Counted from the first letter of the stretch, positions 51,992-61,150 are shown. The stretch: 64,000 nucleotides of DNA from Thiomicrorhabdus sp. Milos-T2 (GCF_000702325.1 NZ_KL370891.1:1200917-1264916); one strand, 5' to 3'. Numbers and translations: made by a program. Notes: generated by a model not told the origin, from the letters alone.

Positions 51992-54148
51992 ATGAATTCA
52001 ACCCAATCTCTCTATAATGAAGTCTTTAAAGATTTTAGTTTAACCAAAGAGCAGCAAGATAAAGGCATGCAAGCTTGTGCGATGGCGTTAGAGGCAGATA
52101 ACCTTCCTGAAAAAGGCGTAGTACGTAGCTATGCCGTGGCACATATACTGGCTAACCTTAAGCTAGATGAAGAAACCCTAATCGCTGTTTTAATCAGTGA
52201 CAGTAATCTCGAACCCATCTACCCTATTGAAAACATTATTGAAGTATTTGGAGAAAGAACTGCCAAGTTAGTTGAAGGAATTCGTAAACTTAATCAGTTT
52301 AAAGATTTTGATGTCGATAGAAAATCTGATGATGTTCAGAATGAGCGTTTGAGACAGATGCTTTTAGCCATGACTACTGATATACGTATCATGATTATGA
52401 AACTAGCCTATCGAGTGGCTCGTCTTAGAGAATTAAAACATGAAGAGGAAGCGGTTCGTCATCAAATAGCCGCGGAGACAGAATTAATCTTTTCTCCACT
52501 TGCTAACCGCTTGGGGATTGCCCAATTAAAATGGGAGCTCGAGGATTTATCTTTTCGATACCTTCACCCTGAAGAATACAAAGATATAGCCCATCAATTG
52601 CAAGCCAAGCGTTCTGAACGTGAAAACTACATTAATGTCGTTTTAGAAACTCTTGACCAAATGCTTAAGCAACAAAATATCAACGCTAAAATATCTGGAC
52701 GCCCAAAACATATCTATAGCATTTGGAAGAAGATGAACCGTAAATCACTTCCAATTGAAGAACTCTATGACCTACGAGCTGTTCGTATTTACGTTGATAA
52801 TGTACAGATGTGCTATGAAGCATTAGGACTTATTCACAGTCGCTGGAACTATGTTAGACACGAATTTGATGATTACATTACCACCCCTAAAGAAAATGGG
52901 TATCAATCAATACACACTGTCATTATTGGACCAGAAGGAAAAACTGTTGAGATTCAGATACGCACTCCAGAAATGCATCACAATGCGGAGTATGGAATTG
53001 CCGCCCATTGGCGATATAAAGAAGGTGGAAACAGTAATTTTGATGAAAACCTAGAGCATAGTATCGCTAATGTAAGACAGTTGTTGGAAAGCTCTGACGA
53101 TCCTGATGTATTTAAAGAAATAAGTACCGAGCTGCAAAGCAAACATATTTATATCATGACACCATTAAATGAGATTATAACGCTCAGACAAGGTGCAACG
53201 CCCTTAGACTTTGCATATCAAATACATACTGAATTAGGACATCGTTGCCGTGGTGCAAAAGTAAATGGTCGCATTCAACCACTTAGTTATGTTTTAAATA
53301 CGGGTGATAAGGTTGAAGTTTTAACCATTAAAAACGGTGAGCCTAGCCGTAACTGGTTAAACCCTAATTTAGGGTATCTAACCAGCTCAAGTGCACGCAA
53401 CAAAGTTAGAAACTGGTTTAATAAACAAAATAAAACCGAAAACACCACAACAGGTGAGACGCTATTCAACCGAGAAATAAAACGTTTGCATGCTGAAAAC
53501 ATATCCAGTAAAAAAATTGCTAATCGTTTTAGAGTAGACTCTGAAGAAGCATTATTTGAAGACATTGGTAAAGGCAGAATTAATGAGCGCCAGTTAACCA
53601 GTGCCATTCAATCCGAGCTCAGACCAGAAAAAGAACACATTCGACAGCAGAAAATATTTAGCTTTGACCAAACCGTAAAAGAACAGGAACAAGCAGAAGC
53701 TTATGTTATTGGTGCTATTCATCTTAAAACAAATTTAGCACCCTGCTGCAGCCCTAAGCCATTTGATGACATTGTCGGCTTTGTTACTCGTGGACGAGGT
53801 ATTACGGTTCATAGACATGATTGCGCCAATATACTCAACCTATCTCATGATGACCAAAGACGAATAATCGAAGTATCTTGGAATAAAGCACAGGCAGAAC
53901 AACCCTCTTTTACGGCTGAACTTCAAATTGTTGCTTTTGATCGTAAAGGCTTGCTGCGCGATGTAATGACCACTTTAACAGAGCTTGATATTAATTTAAT
54001 ATCATCTCAAACCAAAACTAATACACAAGAGAACAGTGTATTAATGAATCTAACACTAGAGTTAGATTACTCAACCAACTTGGGAGATTTGCTTGATTAT
54101 ATTGAGATTATCTCCAATGTAGAATCGGTATCAATTAAAACCGATTGA
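51992..54148 (+). CDS. relA: (p)ppGpp synthetase RelA
   Basis: This 718-residue stringent-response protein binds ribosomes and makes (p)ppGpp during amino-acid starvation. The N-terminal hydrolase domain is degenerate (AVLISDSNLEPI in place of the HD motif LLHDVIEDT), so it is a synthetase-only RelA and not SpoT. The synthetase domain has HEFDDYITTPKENGYQSIHTV with the RelA-type EFDD, and EIQIRTPEMHHNAEYGIAAHW. TGS (about 385-445), helical, and ACT domains follow. The gene is divergent from dusA across 187 bp. Confidence 0.94.
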   Translation: MNSTQSLYNEVFKDFSLTKEQQDKGMQACAMALEADNLPEKGVVRSYAVAHILANLKLDEETLIAVLISDSNLEPIYPIENIIEVFGERTAKLVEGIRKLNQFKDFDVDRKSDDVQNERLRQMLLAMTTDIRIMIMKLAYRVARLRELKHEEEAVRHQIAAETELIFSPLANRLGIAQLKWELEDLSFRYLHPEEYKDIAHQLQAKRSERENYINVVLETLDQMLKQQNINAKISGRPKHIYSIWKKMNRKSLPIEELYDLRAVRIYVDNVQMCYEALGLIHSRWNYVRHEFDDYITTPKENGYQSIHTVIIGPEGKTVEIQIRTPEMHHNAEYGIAAHWRYKEGGNSNFDENLEHSIANVRQLLESSDDPDVFKEISTELQSKHIYIMTPLNEIITLRQGATPLDFAYQIHTELGHRCRGAKVNGRIQPLSYVLNTGDKVEVLTIKNGEPSRNWLNPNLGYLTSSSARNKVRNWFNKQNKTENTTTGETLFNREIKRLHAENISSKKIANRFRVDSEEALFEDIGKGRINERQLTSAIQSELRPEKEHIRQQKIFSFDQTVKEQEQAEAYVIGAIHLKTNLAPCCSPKPFDDIVGFVTRGRGITVHRHDCANILNLSHDDQRRIIEVSWNKAQAEQPSFTAELQIVAFDRKGLLRDVMTTLTELDINLISSQTKTNTQENSVLMNLTLELDYSTNLGDLLDYIEIISNVESVSIKTD

Positions 54149-54205
54149 TTGGATTCTATAAAATAAAATCTTTACACCCAAGGTCTCAAAATAACTTAAA
54201 AAAAC

Positions 54206-54219
54206 AACCAGGCCTGGTT
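54206..54219. repeat. Iterated palindrome ACCAGGCCTGGT between genes
   Basis: Exact copy at 54207-54218 (14 bp with A and T flanks), 58 bp after the relA stop. A solo MITE-like end AAGGTCTC lies just before it (54180-54187). Confidence 0.9.
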
Positions 54220-54336
54220 AAGTATGAACTTCTAAATAAATGATAAAACTCTGTTTACCCCCCACCACTTTCCAACTTATATAAATGGAGTTAATGAAAG
54301 TTTTACTTTTTTAACATTGTAAAATTTTTAGACAAT

Positions 54337-54372
54337 AAAAAACCCGCTAACGATTTCTCATTAGCGGGTTTA
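54337..54372 (-). terminator. Terminator of the minus-strand tRNA cluster
   Basis: AACCCGCTAA and TTAGCGGGTT form a 10-bp stem followed on the minus strand by TTTTTTATTG, 7 bp after the last tRNA. Confidence 0.9.
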
Positions 54373-54378
54373 TTTATA

Positions 54379-54454
54379 TGGCGTCCCGTAGGGGAGTCGA
54401 ACCCCTGTTACCGCCGTGAAAGGGCGGTGTCCTAGGCCTCTAGACGAACGGGAC
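54379..54454 (-). tRNA. tRNA-Glu (anticodon TTC), copy 2
   Basis: The acceptor GTCCCGT pairs with ACGGGAC. The anticodon arm is CCGCC-CTTTCAC-GGCGG with TTC. CCA is encoded; 76 nt. It is identical to the copy at 54663. Confidence 0.97.
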
Positions 54455-54583
54455 AGATTGTTGCTAACCAACTACTTTCGATTAAATCGATAGGGATTGG
54501 TTAGCAAGTTCTAACAGCCTCAAAAGAGGCTATTAAAGTCTGTTGATGATTGTTATGGCCTAGGTCATCAACACACTTAAAAT

Positions 54584-54658
54584 TGGAGCGGGAAACGAGG
54601 ATCGAACTCGCGACCCCAACCTTGGCAAGGTTGTGCTCTACCGCTGAGCTATTCCCGC
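54584..54658 (-). tRNA. tRNA-Gly (anticodon GCC)
   Basis: The acceptor GCGGGAA pairs with TTCCCGC. The anticodon arm AACCT-TGCCAAG-type loop carries GCC. CCA is encoded; 75 nt. The 129-bp spacer to the next tRNA-Glu holds inverted repeats (TTGCTAACCA/TGGTTAGCAA and GCCTC/GAGGC). Confidence 0.96.
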
Positions 54659-54662
54659 ATAG

Positions 54663-54738
54663 TGGCGTCCCGTAGGGGAGTCGAACCCCTGTTACCGCCG
54701 TGAAAGGGCGGTGTCCTAGGCCTCTAGACGAACGGGAC
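54663..54738 (-). tRNA. tRNA-Glu (anticodon TTC), copy 1
   Basis: Identical to the copy at 54379-54454. It lies 4 bp before the tRNA-Gly gene in transcription order. Confidence 0.97.
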
Positions 54739-54826
54739 ACTATAATGTGATAAAACTAAATTCTATCAATTGCCATCAGCTTTGATTCCCGGCCTAGTGG
54801 GTTTCTGACGGACTATATTATCAACT

Positions 54827-54902
54827 TGGTGGAGCTAAGCGGGATCGAACCGCTGACCTCAACACTGCCAGTGTTGCGCTCTCCCAGCTGAGCTATAGCC
54901 CC
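54827..54902 (-). tRNA. tRNA-Ala (anticodon GGC)
   Basis: The acceptor GGGGCTA pairs with TAGCTCC, with one G-T pair. The anticodon loop is CTGGCAG with GGC. CCA is encoded; 76 nt. First tRNA of the minus-strand cluster. Confidence 0.96.
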
Positions 54903-54920
54903 TCGAGCTGATGCGTGCGT

Positions 54921-54948
54921 ATTATATAGAGTTGCGCTGTTTCGTCAA
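54921..54948 (-). promoter_or_regulatory. Strong promoter of the Ala-Glu-Gly-Glu tRNA cluster
   Basis: On the minus strand TTGACG (54948-54943) and consensus TATAAT (54926-54921) are separated by 16 bp, 18 bp ahead of tRNA-Ala. A GC-rich ACGCACGC stretch follows the -10 box, like a stringent discriminator. Confidence 0.88.
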
Positions 54949-55064
54949 GTATAAATTGTAAAAAAAGCGTCTCTTTTTACAATTTAAATTTTACTGATGT
55001 TTTAAGCACCTGTTTGTAATATCTTTTTTGAATTTTGGCCTTTATAAAAGCCATAATAAAAACT

Positions 55065-55101
55065 AAAAAAGCCGCTTAGGGGGTAATCCTTAAACGACCT
55101 T
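55065..55101 (-). terminator. gltX terminator
   Basis: On the minus strand GGTCGTTTAAGG and CCTAAGCGGC pair with G-T pairs and one bulge, followed by TTTTTTAG. Confidence 0.6.
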
Positions 55102-55146
55102 TAATAAACACATTTTACTCAAGTAAAAAACTTATTGAGCTGGAAA

Positions 55147-56559
55147 CTATTGGGCTAGCTTACGCTTTTCGATAAATTCTAAAGCCATATTTAAACGTGT
55201 CATACAACGAGGTTTGCCAATTAACTCGGCCGTAGCATCAATTGCAGGAGATTGCCCTCCTCCTGTTATTGCAACACGTAGTGGCATCCCCACTTTTCCC
55301 ATGCCTACTTCTAGTGCTTCTGCTGTTGCATCAATTTCGGCATGAATCGCTTCTGCGTTCCATTCTGTTAAAGCACTTAATTTCTCTAAAACTAAACGCA
55401 ATGGTTCTTCTGCAGCCGGTCTTAGATGCTTTTTAGCTGCCCCCGCTTCAAACTCTTCAAAATCAGAATAGAAATATACTGAACCGTCAGCCATTTCTAT
55501 CAACGTTTTAGCGCGGTCACGTAATAAGTCGGCCACATCAGTTAAAGCAGGCCCCTGACTTAAATCACAACCTAGTTGCGCTACAAAAGGCGATAAGTGC
55601 GTTGCTAAATACTCTGCTGGTGCAGACTTTATATGCTGTTCATTAATCCAAGTTAATTTTGCGGTATCAAACGTAGAGGGTGAACCATTTACAGAGTCTA
55701 AATCAAAGTGCTGTACCATTTCATCAATGGAAAAAACTTCTTTATCACCATAGGACCAACCCAAACGCACTAAATAGTTAAGCAAGGCTTCTGGTAAGAA
55801 ACCCTGTTCCTTATACTGAAGCACGCTCACTGCACCGTGACGTTTAGATAAACGACTACCATCTTCTCCTAATACCATAGGGATGTGGGCAAATTTTGGT
55901 ACTTCTGCGCCAATCGCTTTATAAAGATTGATTTGGCGTGGGGTGTTATTAAGGTGATCATCACCTCGAATAACATGCGTCATTCCCATGTCCCAATCAT
56001 CAACTACCACGGTAAAGTTATAGGTTGGTGTACCATCAGGACGAGCGATAATTAAATCATCTAACTCTTTGTTATTAACAATGACTTCACCTTTAACAAG
56101 GTCTTCAATTATTACATCACCCTCTTCTGGGTTTTTAAAACGAATAACGGGCTTAATTCCTTCTGGAGGAACACCATCAAAATTTCGGTAACGACCATCA
56201 TAACGAGGTTTTTCGCCGGCTGCCTTTTGCGCCTCACGCATTTCATCTAACTCTTCTGGAGTTGCATAGCAGTAATAAGCTAGATCTTTATCAAACAGTT
56301 GTTGAATAATTTCTTTATAACGATCAAAACGGTCAGTTTGATAAATAGGCCCTTGGTCATAATCAAGACCTAACCAACTCATACCTTCTAAAATGGCATT
56401 TACTGACTCTTCTGTTGAACGTTCTAAGTCTGTATCTTCAATTCGCAGAGTAAATTCACCGCCCTGTTTTTTAGCATAAAGCCATGAATAAAGAGCTGTT
56501 CTAACGCCACCAATATGTAAATAACCGGTTGGACTAGGGGCAAAGCGAGTACGAATCAC
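55147..56559 (-). CDS. gltX: Glutamyl-tRNA synthetase
   Basis: This 470-residue class I synthetase has the HIGH-type motif [13 protein letters not shown] (6-18) and the KMSKS-type [12 protein letters not shown]. The [15 protein letters not shown] and [17 protein letters not shown] segments are typical. The zinc ligands of E. coli GltX (CYC and CRH) are replaced here by CYA and YRN, so this is the zinc-free type. It charges tRNA-Glu; two tRNA-Glu genes lie directly downstream on the same strand. Whether it also charges tRNA-Gln cannot be told. Confidence 0.96.
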   Translation of the reverse strand: MIRTRFAPSPTGYLHIGGVRTALYSWLYAKKQGGEFTLRIEDTDLERSTEESVNAILEGMSWLGLDYDQGPIYQTDRFDRYKEIIQQLFDKDLAYYCYATPEELDEMREAQKAAGEKPRYDGRYRNFDGVPPEGIKPVIRFKNPEEGDVIIEDLVKGEVIVNNKELDDLIIARPDGTPTYNFTVVVDDWDMGMTHVIRGDDHLNNTPRQINLYKAIGAEVPKFAHIPMVLGEDGSRLSKRHGAVSVLQYKEQGFLPEALLNYLVRLGWSYGDKEVFSIDEMVQHFDLDSVNGSPSTFDTAKLTWINEQHIKSAPAEYLATHLSPFVAQLGCDLSQGPALTDVADLLRDRAKTLIEMADGSVYFYSDFEEFEAGAAKKHLRPAAEEPLRLVLEKLSALTEWNAEAIHAEIDATAEALEVGMGKVGMPLRVAITGGGQSPAIDATAELIGKPRCMTRLNMALEFIEKRKLAQ

Positions 56560-56661
56560 AGGAAGACTCCAAAATATAAGATAATCGAAAAACGCTTATT
56601 ATAAACGCTGAGAGGGTAACGAGAAATTGAAAATTAAGATATACGCTAAATTTGTTTAATT

Positions 56662-56698
56662 GAGACCTTTCTTTAACTCTTTTAACTCTTTTAACTCT
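56662..56698. repeat. Solo MITE end and 3 x 9 bp tandem repeat
   Basis: GAGACCTTT at 56662-56670 matches the MITE terminus. Directly after it TTTAACTCT is repeated three times (56672-56698), running over the stop codon of the minus-strand transporter gene. Confidence 0.6.
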
Positions 56699-57725
56699 GA
56701 GCTATTTTATTCTCATTAAATTCTATTGCGGCTTTTACTAGCCAAATACTTAGCATAATAATTAAGCTTAATACGGCGACGAATATAAATATGCTATACA
56801 CAGCCATAAACTTACTCTCTAAAGCTTGAGCAAGGTATTGAGATGCTAAACCATAAGCGGCTAATGGATAAACATAAGACCAGCCGGCCATAGTCAAGCC
56901 TCCCTTCATAAAGAACCGGTAATTGACAAGCCAAATTAATAACATCATTGAGGCAAAGCCATAACTAAACCAAGTTACGATATTAACAGCCTCAAGAGTA
57001 ATTATTCCTGAGTGTATATAAGCATCAGAAATAAATAATGAAGCGACACAAGCTAAAGATGGTGGCGCCAAAAATATAAACAAACTTGGTCTTAATTGGA
57101 CTTGTAACGGCACACTAAACATTAACCGGTAAAAAAGTGATGTTGAAAATGCCAGCCATAGAAACAAGCCAATTGAAAAGAAGAAATAGCTAAACTCATA
57201 GACCCAGGGTGTTTGTCTTGTACCAAACTGACTCATTAACGCAATCACAATCACAAAATTGGCAGATAATAAAATAAACCAGGTTGGTTTATGATGATTC
57301 AGCTGAAGATTAGAATCAAACAACCAACCATTAACTAAAAAAATATTCATTAAGAAATGCATCAAAGCAACAAAAAGAATGGTGTAAAACAACCAGGCCT
57401 GGTCAATTAAATAATAGCTATCTAATACTTGATAAACACTCATTAAAAATAGAATAGTCGTTAAGCTTACCGAGGGTAAAAACGATCTTCTAAAAGGGTC
57501 ATACCATTCCAGAATTAATTTATTTCGATTAGTGGCTCTGATTAGATGCCATACGTAATGAGTTAAAACAAATACAAACGCAATCCATCCATAAAATAAT
57601 ATTGCTATTGAGAAATCAAACTCTATATTAAATAACTCTTGAAGATGCCTTGCATTTAGTCCTGCACCAATCAATCCCATGGGCATACCAAAAAACAAAA
57701 TACTAGGTAGGTAATTTAAACGCAA
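56691..57725 (-). CDS. TDT/SLAC1-family membrane transporter, paralogue 1
   Basis: This 344-residue protein has about ten transmembrane helices and the family pattern FFFSIGLFLWLAFSTSLFYRL followed by RPSLFIFLAPPSLACVASL. Members of the tellurite-resistance/dicarboxylate transporter family pass anions such as malate, and plant SLAC1 is an anion channel; the substrate here is unknown. A similar gene of opposite orientation starts 127 bp away, so the pair probably arose by duplication. An exact iterated palindrome lies in the gene. The C-terminus is next to a tandem repeat. Confidence 0.85.
   Translation of the reverse strand: MRLNYLPSILFFGMPMGLIGAGLNARHLQELFNIEFDFSIAILFYGWIAFVFVLTHYVWHLIRATNRNKLILEWYDPFRRSFLPSVSLTTILFLMSVYQVLDSYYLIDQAWLFYTILFVALMHFLMNIFLVNGWLFDSNLQLNHHKPTWFILLSANFVIVIALMSQFGTRQTPWVYEFSYFFFSIGLFLWLAFSTSLFYRLMFSVPLQVQLRPSLFIFLAPPSLACVASLFISDAYIHSGIITLEAVNIVTWFSYGFASMMLLIWLVNYRFFMKGGLTMAGWSYVYPLAAYGLASQYLAQALESKFMAVYSIFIFVAVLSLIIMLSIWLVKAAIEFNENKIAQS
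57392..57403. repeat. Iterated palindrome ACCAGGCCTGGT
   Basis: Exact copy in TDT paralogue 1, read on the minus strand as DQAWLF. Confidence 0.9.
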
Positions 57726-57852
57726 TCTGACACCTTATTGATTATAAAAAATGGTTAATTTAAATCTATGTAAAAATTCTATCTTATAATACTTGAATTA
57801 ACAGCATAAAAAATGCTTTCTATTAATCGTCATAAGTAGAGTACTTACTATC

Positions 57853-58842
57853 ATGCAAAATCAAAATACCAGTCGAATTGCGAATATTCCTATTAACTTA
57901 TTTGGTGCAGTTATGGGGTTTTCAGGATTAACGCTTGGATTTCAAGCAGCAAACCATCAGATTGGTATATCTATTAATGTGTTTTATAGTTTAGCCCTTT
58001 TTACGACGACTATTTTTGCCATTTTAACGATTGCCTATTTTACAAAGTTACTAAAAAACTCCAGCCAAGTCATTGCCGAATTTAATCATCCCGTTTTATT
58101 ACATTTTTTTCCTACGTTTAGTATTAGTCTGTTATTACTAAGTTTAATTTTTAGAGATATCGCTTTTGATTTAGCTCAAATCATGTGGGTTATTGGTGCT
58201 GTAGTGCAATTTGGTTTATTAATTTATATTCTCAGCAATTGGATTCATCATGAAAAATGGCAAATTACCGATATGAATCCCGCTTGGTTTATCCCCGTGG
58301 TTGGCGCTATTGTTATTCCACTGGGTGCGGTACACTTTGCTAATGTCGAATTAGGTTGGTTCTTTTTTAGTATAGGCTTGGTTTTTTGGATTATTCTTAG
58401 CAGTATTGTAATGTATCGTTTGTTCTTTCATCCGCCATTACTTAAATTACTTGAACCTACCTTATTTATATTAATTGCCCCCCCTTCGCTTGGATTTTTA
58501 TCCTATATGAGTTTAAACGGTATGGCAGGTGTGGATGAGTTTGCCAGAATTCTCTACTACACCGGTCTGTTTTTAACCCTACTATTATTGAGTCAAATAG
58601 TGCGTTTTATTAACGTCCCCTTTTCAATCGCATGGTGGGCTTACACGTTTCCTTTAGGTGCTATTACTCTGGCAACTTTTGTTATGTATCAACAGCTTGG
58701 ACTAGCCTTTTACAGTTATGTTGCAATGTTTTTACTCTCAATTTTATCTGCACTTATTTTCCATTTAACTCTCAAAACCTTAACTGCCATTAAAAATAAA
58801 AAACTCTGTTTACCCTTGCCTTTACCCCCTAAAGCAGACTAG
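57853..58842 (+). CDS. TDT/SLAC1-family membrane transporter, paralogue 2
   Basis: This 329-residue protein has about ten helices and the same signatures as paralogue 1: GWFFFSIGLVFWIILSSIVMYRLFF and EPTLFILIAPPSLGFLSYM. The N-terminal INLFGAVMGFSGLTLGFQAA is the TehA-type first helix, more typical than that of paralogue 1. The two genes diverge from a shared 127-bp promoter region. The substrate is unknown. A 68-bp hairpin follows the gene. Confidence 0.87.
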   Translation: MQNQNTSRIANIPINLFGAVMGFSGLTLGFQAANHQIGISINVFYSLALFTTTIFAILTIAYFTKLLKNSSQVIAEFNHPVLLHFFPTFSISLLLLSLIFRDIAFDLAQIMWVIGAVVQFGLLIYILSNWIHHEKWQITDMNPAWFIPVVGAIVIPLGAVHFANVELGWFFFSIGLVFWIILSSIVMYRLFFHPPLLKLLEPTLFILIAPPSLGFLSYMSLNGMAGVDEFARILYYTGLFLTLLLLSQIVRFINVPFSIAWWAYTFPLGAITLATFVMYQQLGLAFYSYVAMFLLSILSALIFHLTLKTLTAIKNKKLCLPLPLPPKAD

Positions 58843-58853
58843 TTTTATTTAAG

Positions 58854-58921
58854 AGCTTTGCACAAATTAAGTACGTTTTATAAAAACATTAAGCATTCTT
58901 TTTATTAATTTTGGCAAAGCT
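58854..58921. other. Long inverted repeat between TDT and M61 genes
   Basis: AGCTTTGCACAAATTAA and TTAATTTTGGCAAAGCT, the reverse arm with two mismatches, are spaced by 34 AT-rich bases. It may be a degenerate mobile unit or a processing hairpin. Confidence 0.5.
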
Positions 58922-58965
58922 GTTTTATCATTTAAGTACACACAAAAAAAGCGTATTAGACCATT

Positions 58966-60798
58966 ATGATTCAATATCAAATTTCAGCCTTTGACCCTAA
59001 ATCACACTATTTAAAAGTAACTTTAGCCATTTCAAACCCCATCCAGCCAGTTCAAAACCTGCGCCTACCTAACTGGATACCTGGTAGTTATTTAATTCGA
59101 GACTTTGCCAAACATCTTACTGAAATCAAGGTTATCAGCGCTTCCGGTGATTCCATTGAACTGCATACTATTGATAAGTCAAACTGGTCTTTTTCAAGTT
59201 TAGAGGCGGTAACCGTTGAGTATTACGTTTATGCTTGGGATTTATCCGTTCGCGGAGCTCATTTTGATGAATCTCATGCCTTTTTTAATGGTACTTCTGT
59301 TTTTTTAGAGGTAATAAATCAAAATAGTCAGCCTTGTGAAGTAATTATTGAGCCTTCTTCAGTTACCAAAGAAAATAACTGGAAAGTCGCCACAGGCATG
59401 CCTCAAAAGCAGGTTGATGACAATGGTTTTGGTTTATATCAAGCAGACAACTATAGCGCATTAATTGATTATCCCGTTGAGATGGGGACCTTTACTGAAA
59501 TTTGTTTTGAAGCTTGTGGTGTGCCTCATAAAATGGTCATAACCGGAATTTTTGAGTGCGATGAAACACGTTTAAAACAAGACTTAATTAAAATATGTGA
59601 AACGGAGATAAATTTATTTGGACAACCTGCTCCCGTTGAAGATTATCTATTTCAGGTTATGGTAACGGGTAGTGATTACGGTGGATTAGAACACCGTAAC
59701 TCTACAGCCTTGATTTGTAGTCGCGACGATTTACCTTATAAGGGCATGGGTAAAGCAACTGATGGCTATTTACAGTTCTTAGAACTCTGCAGTCATGAGT
59801 ATTTTCATACTTGGAATGTGAAACGCATTCAACCTAAGCCATACCAAGCAAGTGATTTACAAACTTCCGTTTATACCAATCAACTGTGGTGGTTTGAAGG
59901 AATAACCTCATACTACGATGGTTTAATCTTACACAGAGCAGGATTAATTGACACACAGACATACCTACAAATCTTAGCTAAACAAATGACTCGAGTTTAC
60001 AGGATGCCAGGACGTTTCAAACAATCCGTTGCAGAGTCAAGTTGGTTAACCTGGACAAAGTTTTACCAACAAGACGAAAATGCGCCTAATGCGATTATTA
60101 GCTATTACACTAAAGGAAGTTTAATTGCTCTGGCACTTGATTTAACCATTCGCAAAGAGACCAAGGGTAAAAAATCACTAGATGATGTTTTATTAAGCCT
60201 TTGGAATCAGTTTGGCAAAAGTCAAACAGGACTAGAAGATGGACAAATAGAATCAATTTGTTCAGAAGCTAGTGGAATAAACTTAACGCCGTTCTTTGAA
60301 GATTATTTATTTGGCACTAAAGACATCCCTTTTGAGGATTTATTTGCAGAATTTGGTTATCAGTTTGAATTAAGAGCATTAACTAGTTTAGATGATTTAG
60401 GCGGTGCTTTAACCAATAATTCTAATAGTTCTGCAGATTCAGCAAGTGTTAATGACGATAACAGCCTACCTAATTTTTTAGGTGCCAATGTTAGCCCTAC
60501 CCTCCAAGGAACATTAAAGGTGACGCATGTTTGGAATGAGCAGCCTGCTTATCATGCTGGTTTATCCGCAGGAGATCAAATCATCGCCTTAAATGATTTA
60601 CGTATCGACACTAAGTCTCAACTAGAAAAACTATTAGCAAGACATGACAACTCTAAACCATTGCGTTGTCATTATTTTAGAAGAGATGAATTAAGAACAA
60701 CTCATATTCAACTGGAGATGCCACCTAAGGATAGAGTGACTCTTAGAAAAACCGATTCTCAAAACAAAACCTTAACTTGGCTAACTGAGCGAGCTTAG
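58966..60798 (+). CDS. M61-family metallopeptidase with PDZ domain
   Basis: This 610-residue protein resembles glycyl aminopeptidases. The N-terminal beta domain has NWIPGSYLIRDFAKH. The zinc site HEYFH (277-281) is in LCSHEYFHTWNVKRIQPKPY, and WWFEGITSYY supplies the third ligand region. A C-terminal PDZ domain (about 500-575) has WNEQPAYHAGLSAGDQIIALN. No signal peptide is seen, so it is probably cytosolic. It stands alone between the transporter and slyX. Confidence 0.92.
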   Translation: MIQYQISAFDPKSHYLKVTLAISNPIQPVQNLRLPNWIPGSYLIRDFAKHLTEIKVISASGDSIELHTIDKSNWSFSSLEAVTVEYYVYAWDLSVRGAHFDESHAFFNGTSVFLEVINQNSQPCEVIIEPSSVTKENNWKVATGMPQKQVDDNGFGLYQADNYSALIDYPVEMGTFTEICFEACGVPHKMVITGIFECDETRLKQDLIKICETEINLFGQPAPVEDYLFQVMVTGSDYGGLEHRNSTALICSRDDLPYKGMGKATDGYLQFLELCSHEYFHTWNVKRIQPKPYQASDLQTSVYTNQLWWFEGITSYYDGLILHRAGLIDTQTYLQILAKQMTRVYRMPGRFKQSVAESSWLTWTKFYQQDENAPNAIISYYTKGSLIALALDLTIRKETKGKKSLDDVLLSLWNQFGKSQTGLEDGQIESICSEASGINLTPFFEDYLFGTKDIPFEDLFAEFGYQFELRALTSLDDLGGALTNNSNSSADSASVNDDNSLPNFLGANVSPTLQGTLKVTHVWNEQPAYHAGLSAGDQIIALNDLRIDTKSQLEKLLARHDNSKPLRCHYFRRDELRTTHIQLEMPPKDRVTLRKTDSQNKTLTWLTERA

Positions 60799-60834
60799 CA
60801 AACTAGCTCACTGCTCAACTTATTCACTTAGGTC

Positions 60835-60877
60835 TTTGCACGAAGTAGAGACAAGCAATTTATACTTCGTACAAAAC
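60835..60877. other. Inverted repeat after the M61 gene
   Basis: TTTGCACGAAGTA and TACTTCGTACAAA form a stem with one mismatch. GGTCTTTGCACGA at the left resembles the MITE terminus, so this may be a diverged remnant. Confidence 0.45.
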
Positions 60878-60905
60878 CCTCTACATTACTTACAAAATTG
60901 ACATC

Positions 60906-61127
60906 ATGCCTAATAACAAACAACTTTTAGAACGTATCGATCAACTAGAAATGAATCAGTCATTTCACGATGATAGCATTGAAGCCTTAGAGCGAACCAT
61001 TGCACTGCAACACCAAGAAATTCAACTTTTAGAAAAAAAGTTGTCATTACTAACCGATTACATTAAAACCATTAAACAAGAGAGTATTAAAGATCCACAA
61101 GATGAAACTCCACCACCGCATTATTAG
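60906..61127 (+). CDS. slyX: SlyX protein
   Basis: This 73-residue protein is one coiled coil (QLLERIDQLEMNQSFHDDSIEALERT, in parts) with the family's proline-rich end DETPPPHY. Length is normal. The function of SlyX is not established. It lies 23 bp before an exported unknown protein. Confidence 0.9.
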   Translation: MPNNKQLLERIDQLEMNQSFHDDSIEALERTIALQHQEIQLLEKKLSLLTDYIKTIKQESIKDPQDETPPPHY

Positions 61128-61150
61128 ATTTTAATGATAGAATTCAATCT

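Noticed and set aside
51992-54148. SpoT as an alternative name for the (p)ppGpp enzyme
   Set aside because: The HD hydrolase motif is replaced (LISDSN) and the synthetase has the RelA-type EFDD motif.
54501-54740. Minus-strand frame across tRNA-Gly and tRNA-Glu
   Set aside because: It is a by-product of the tRNA sequences.
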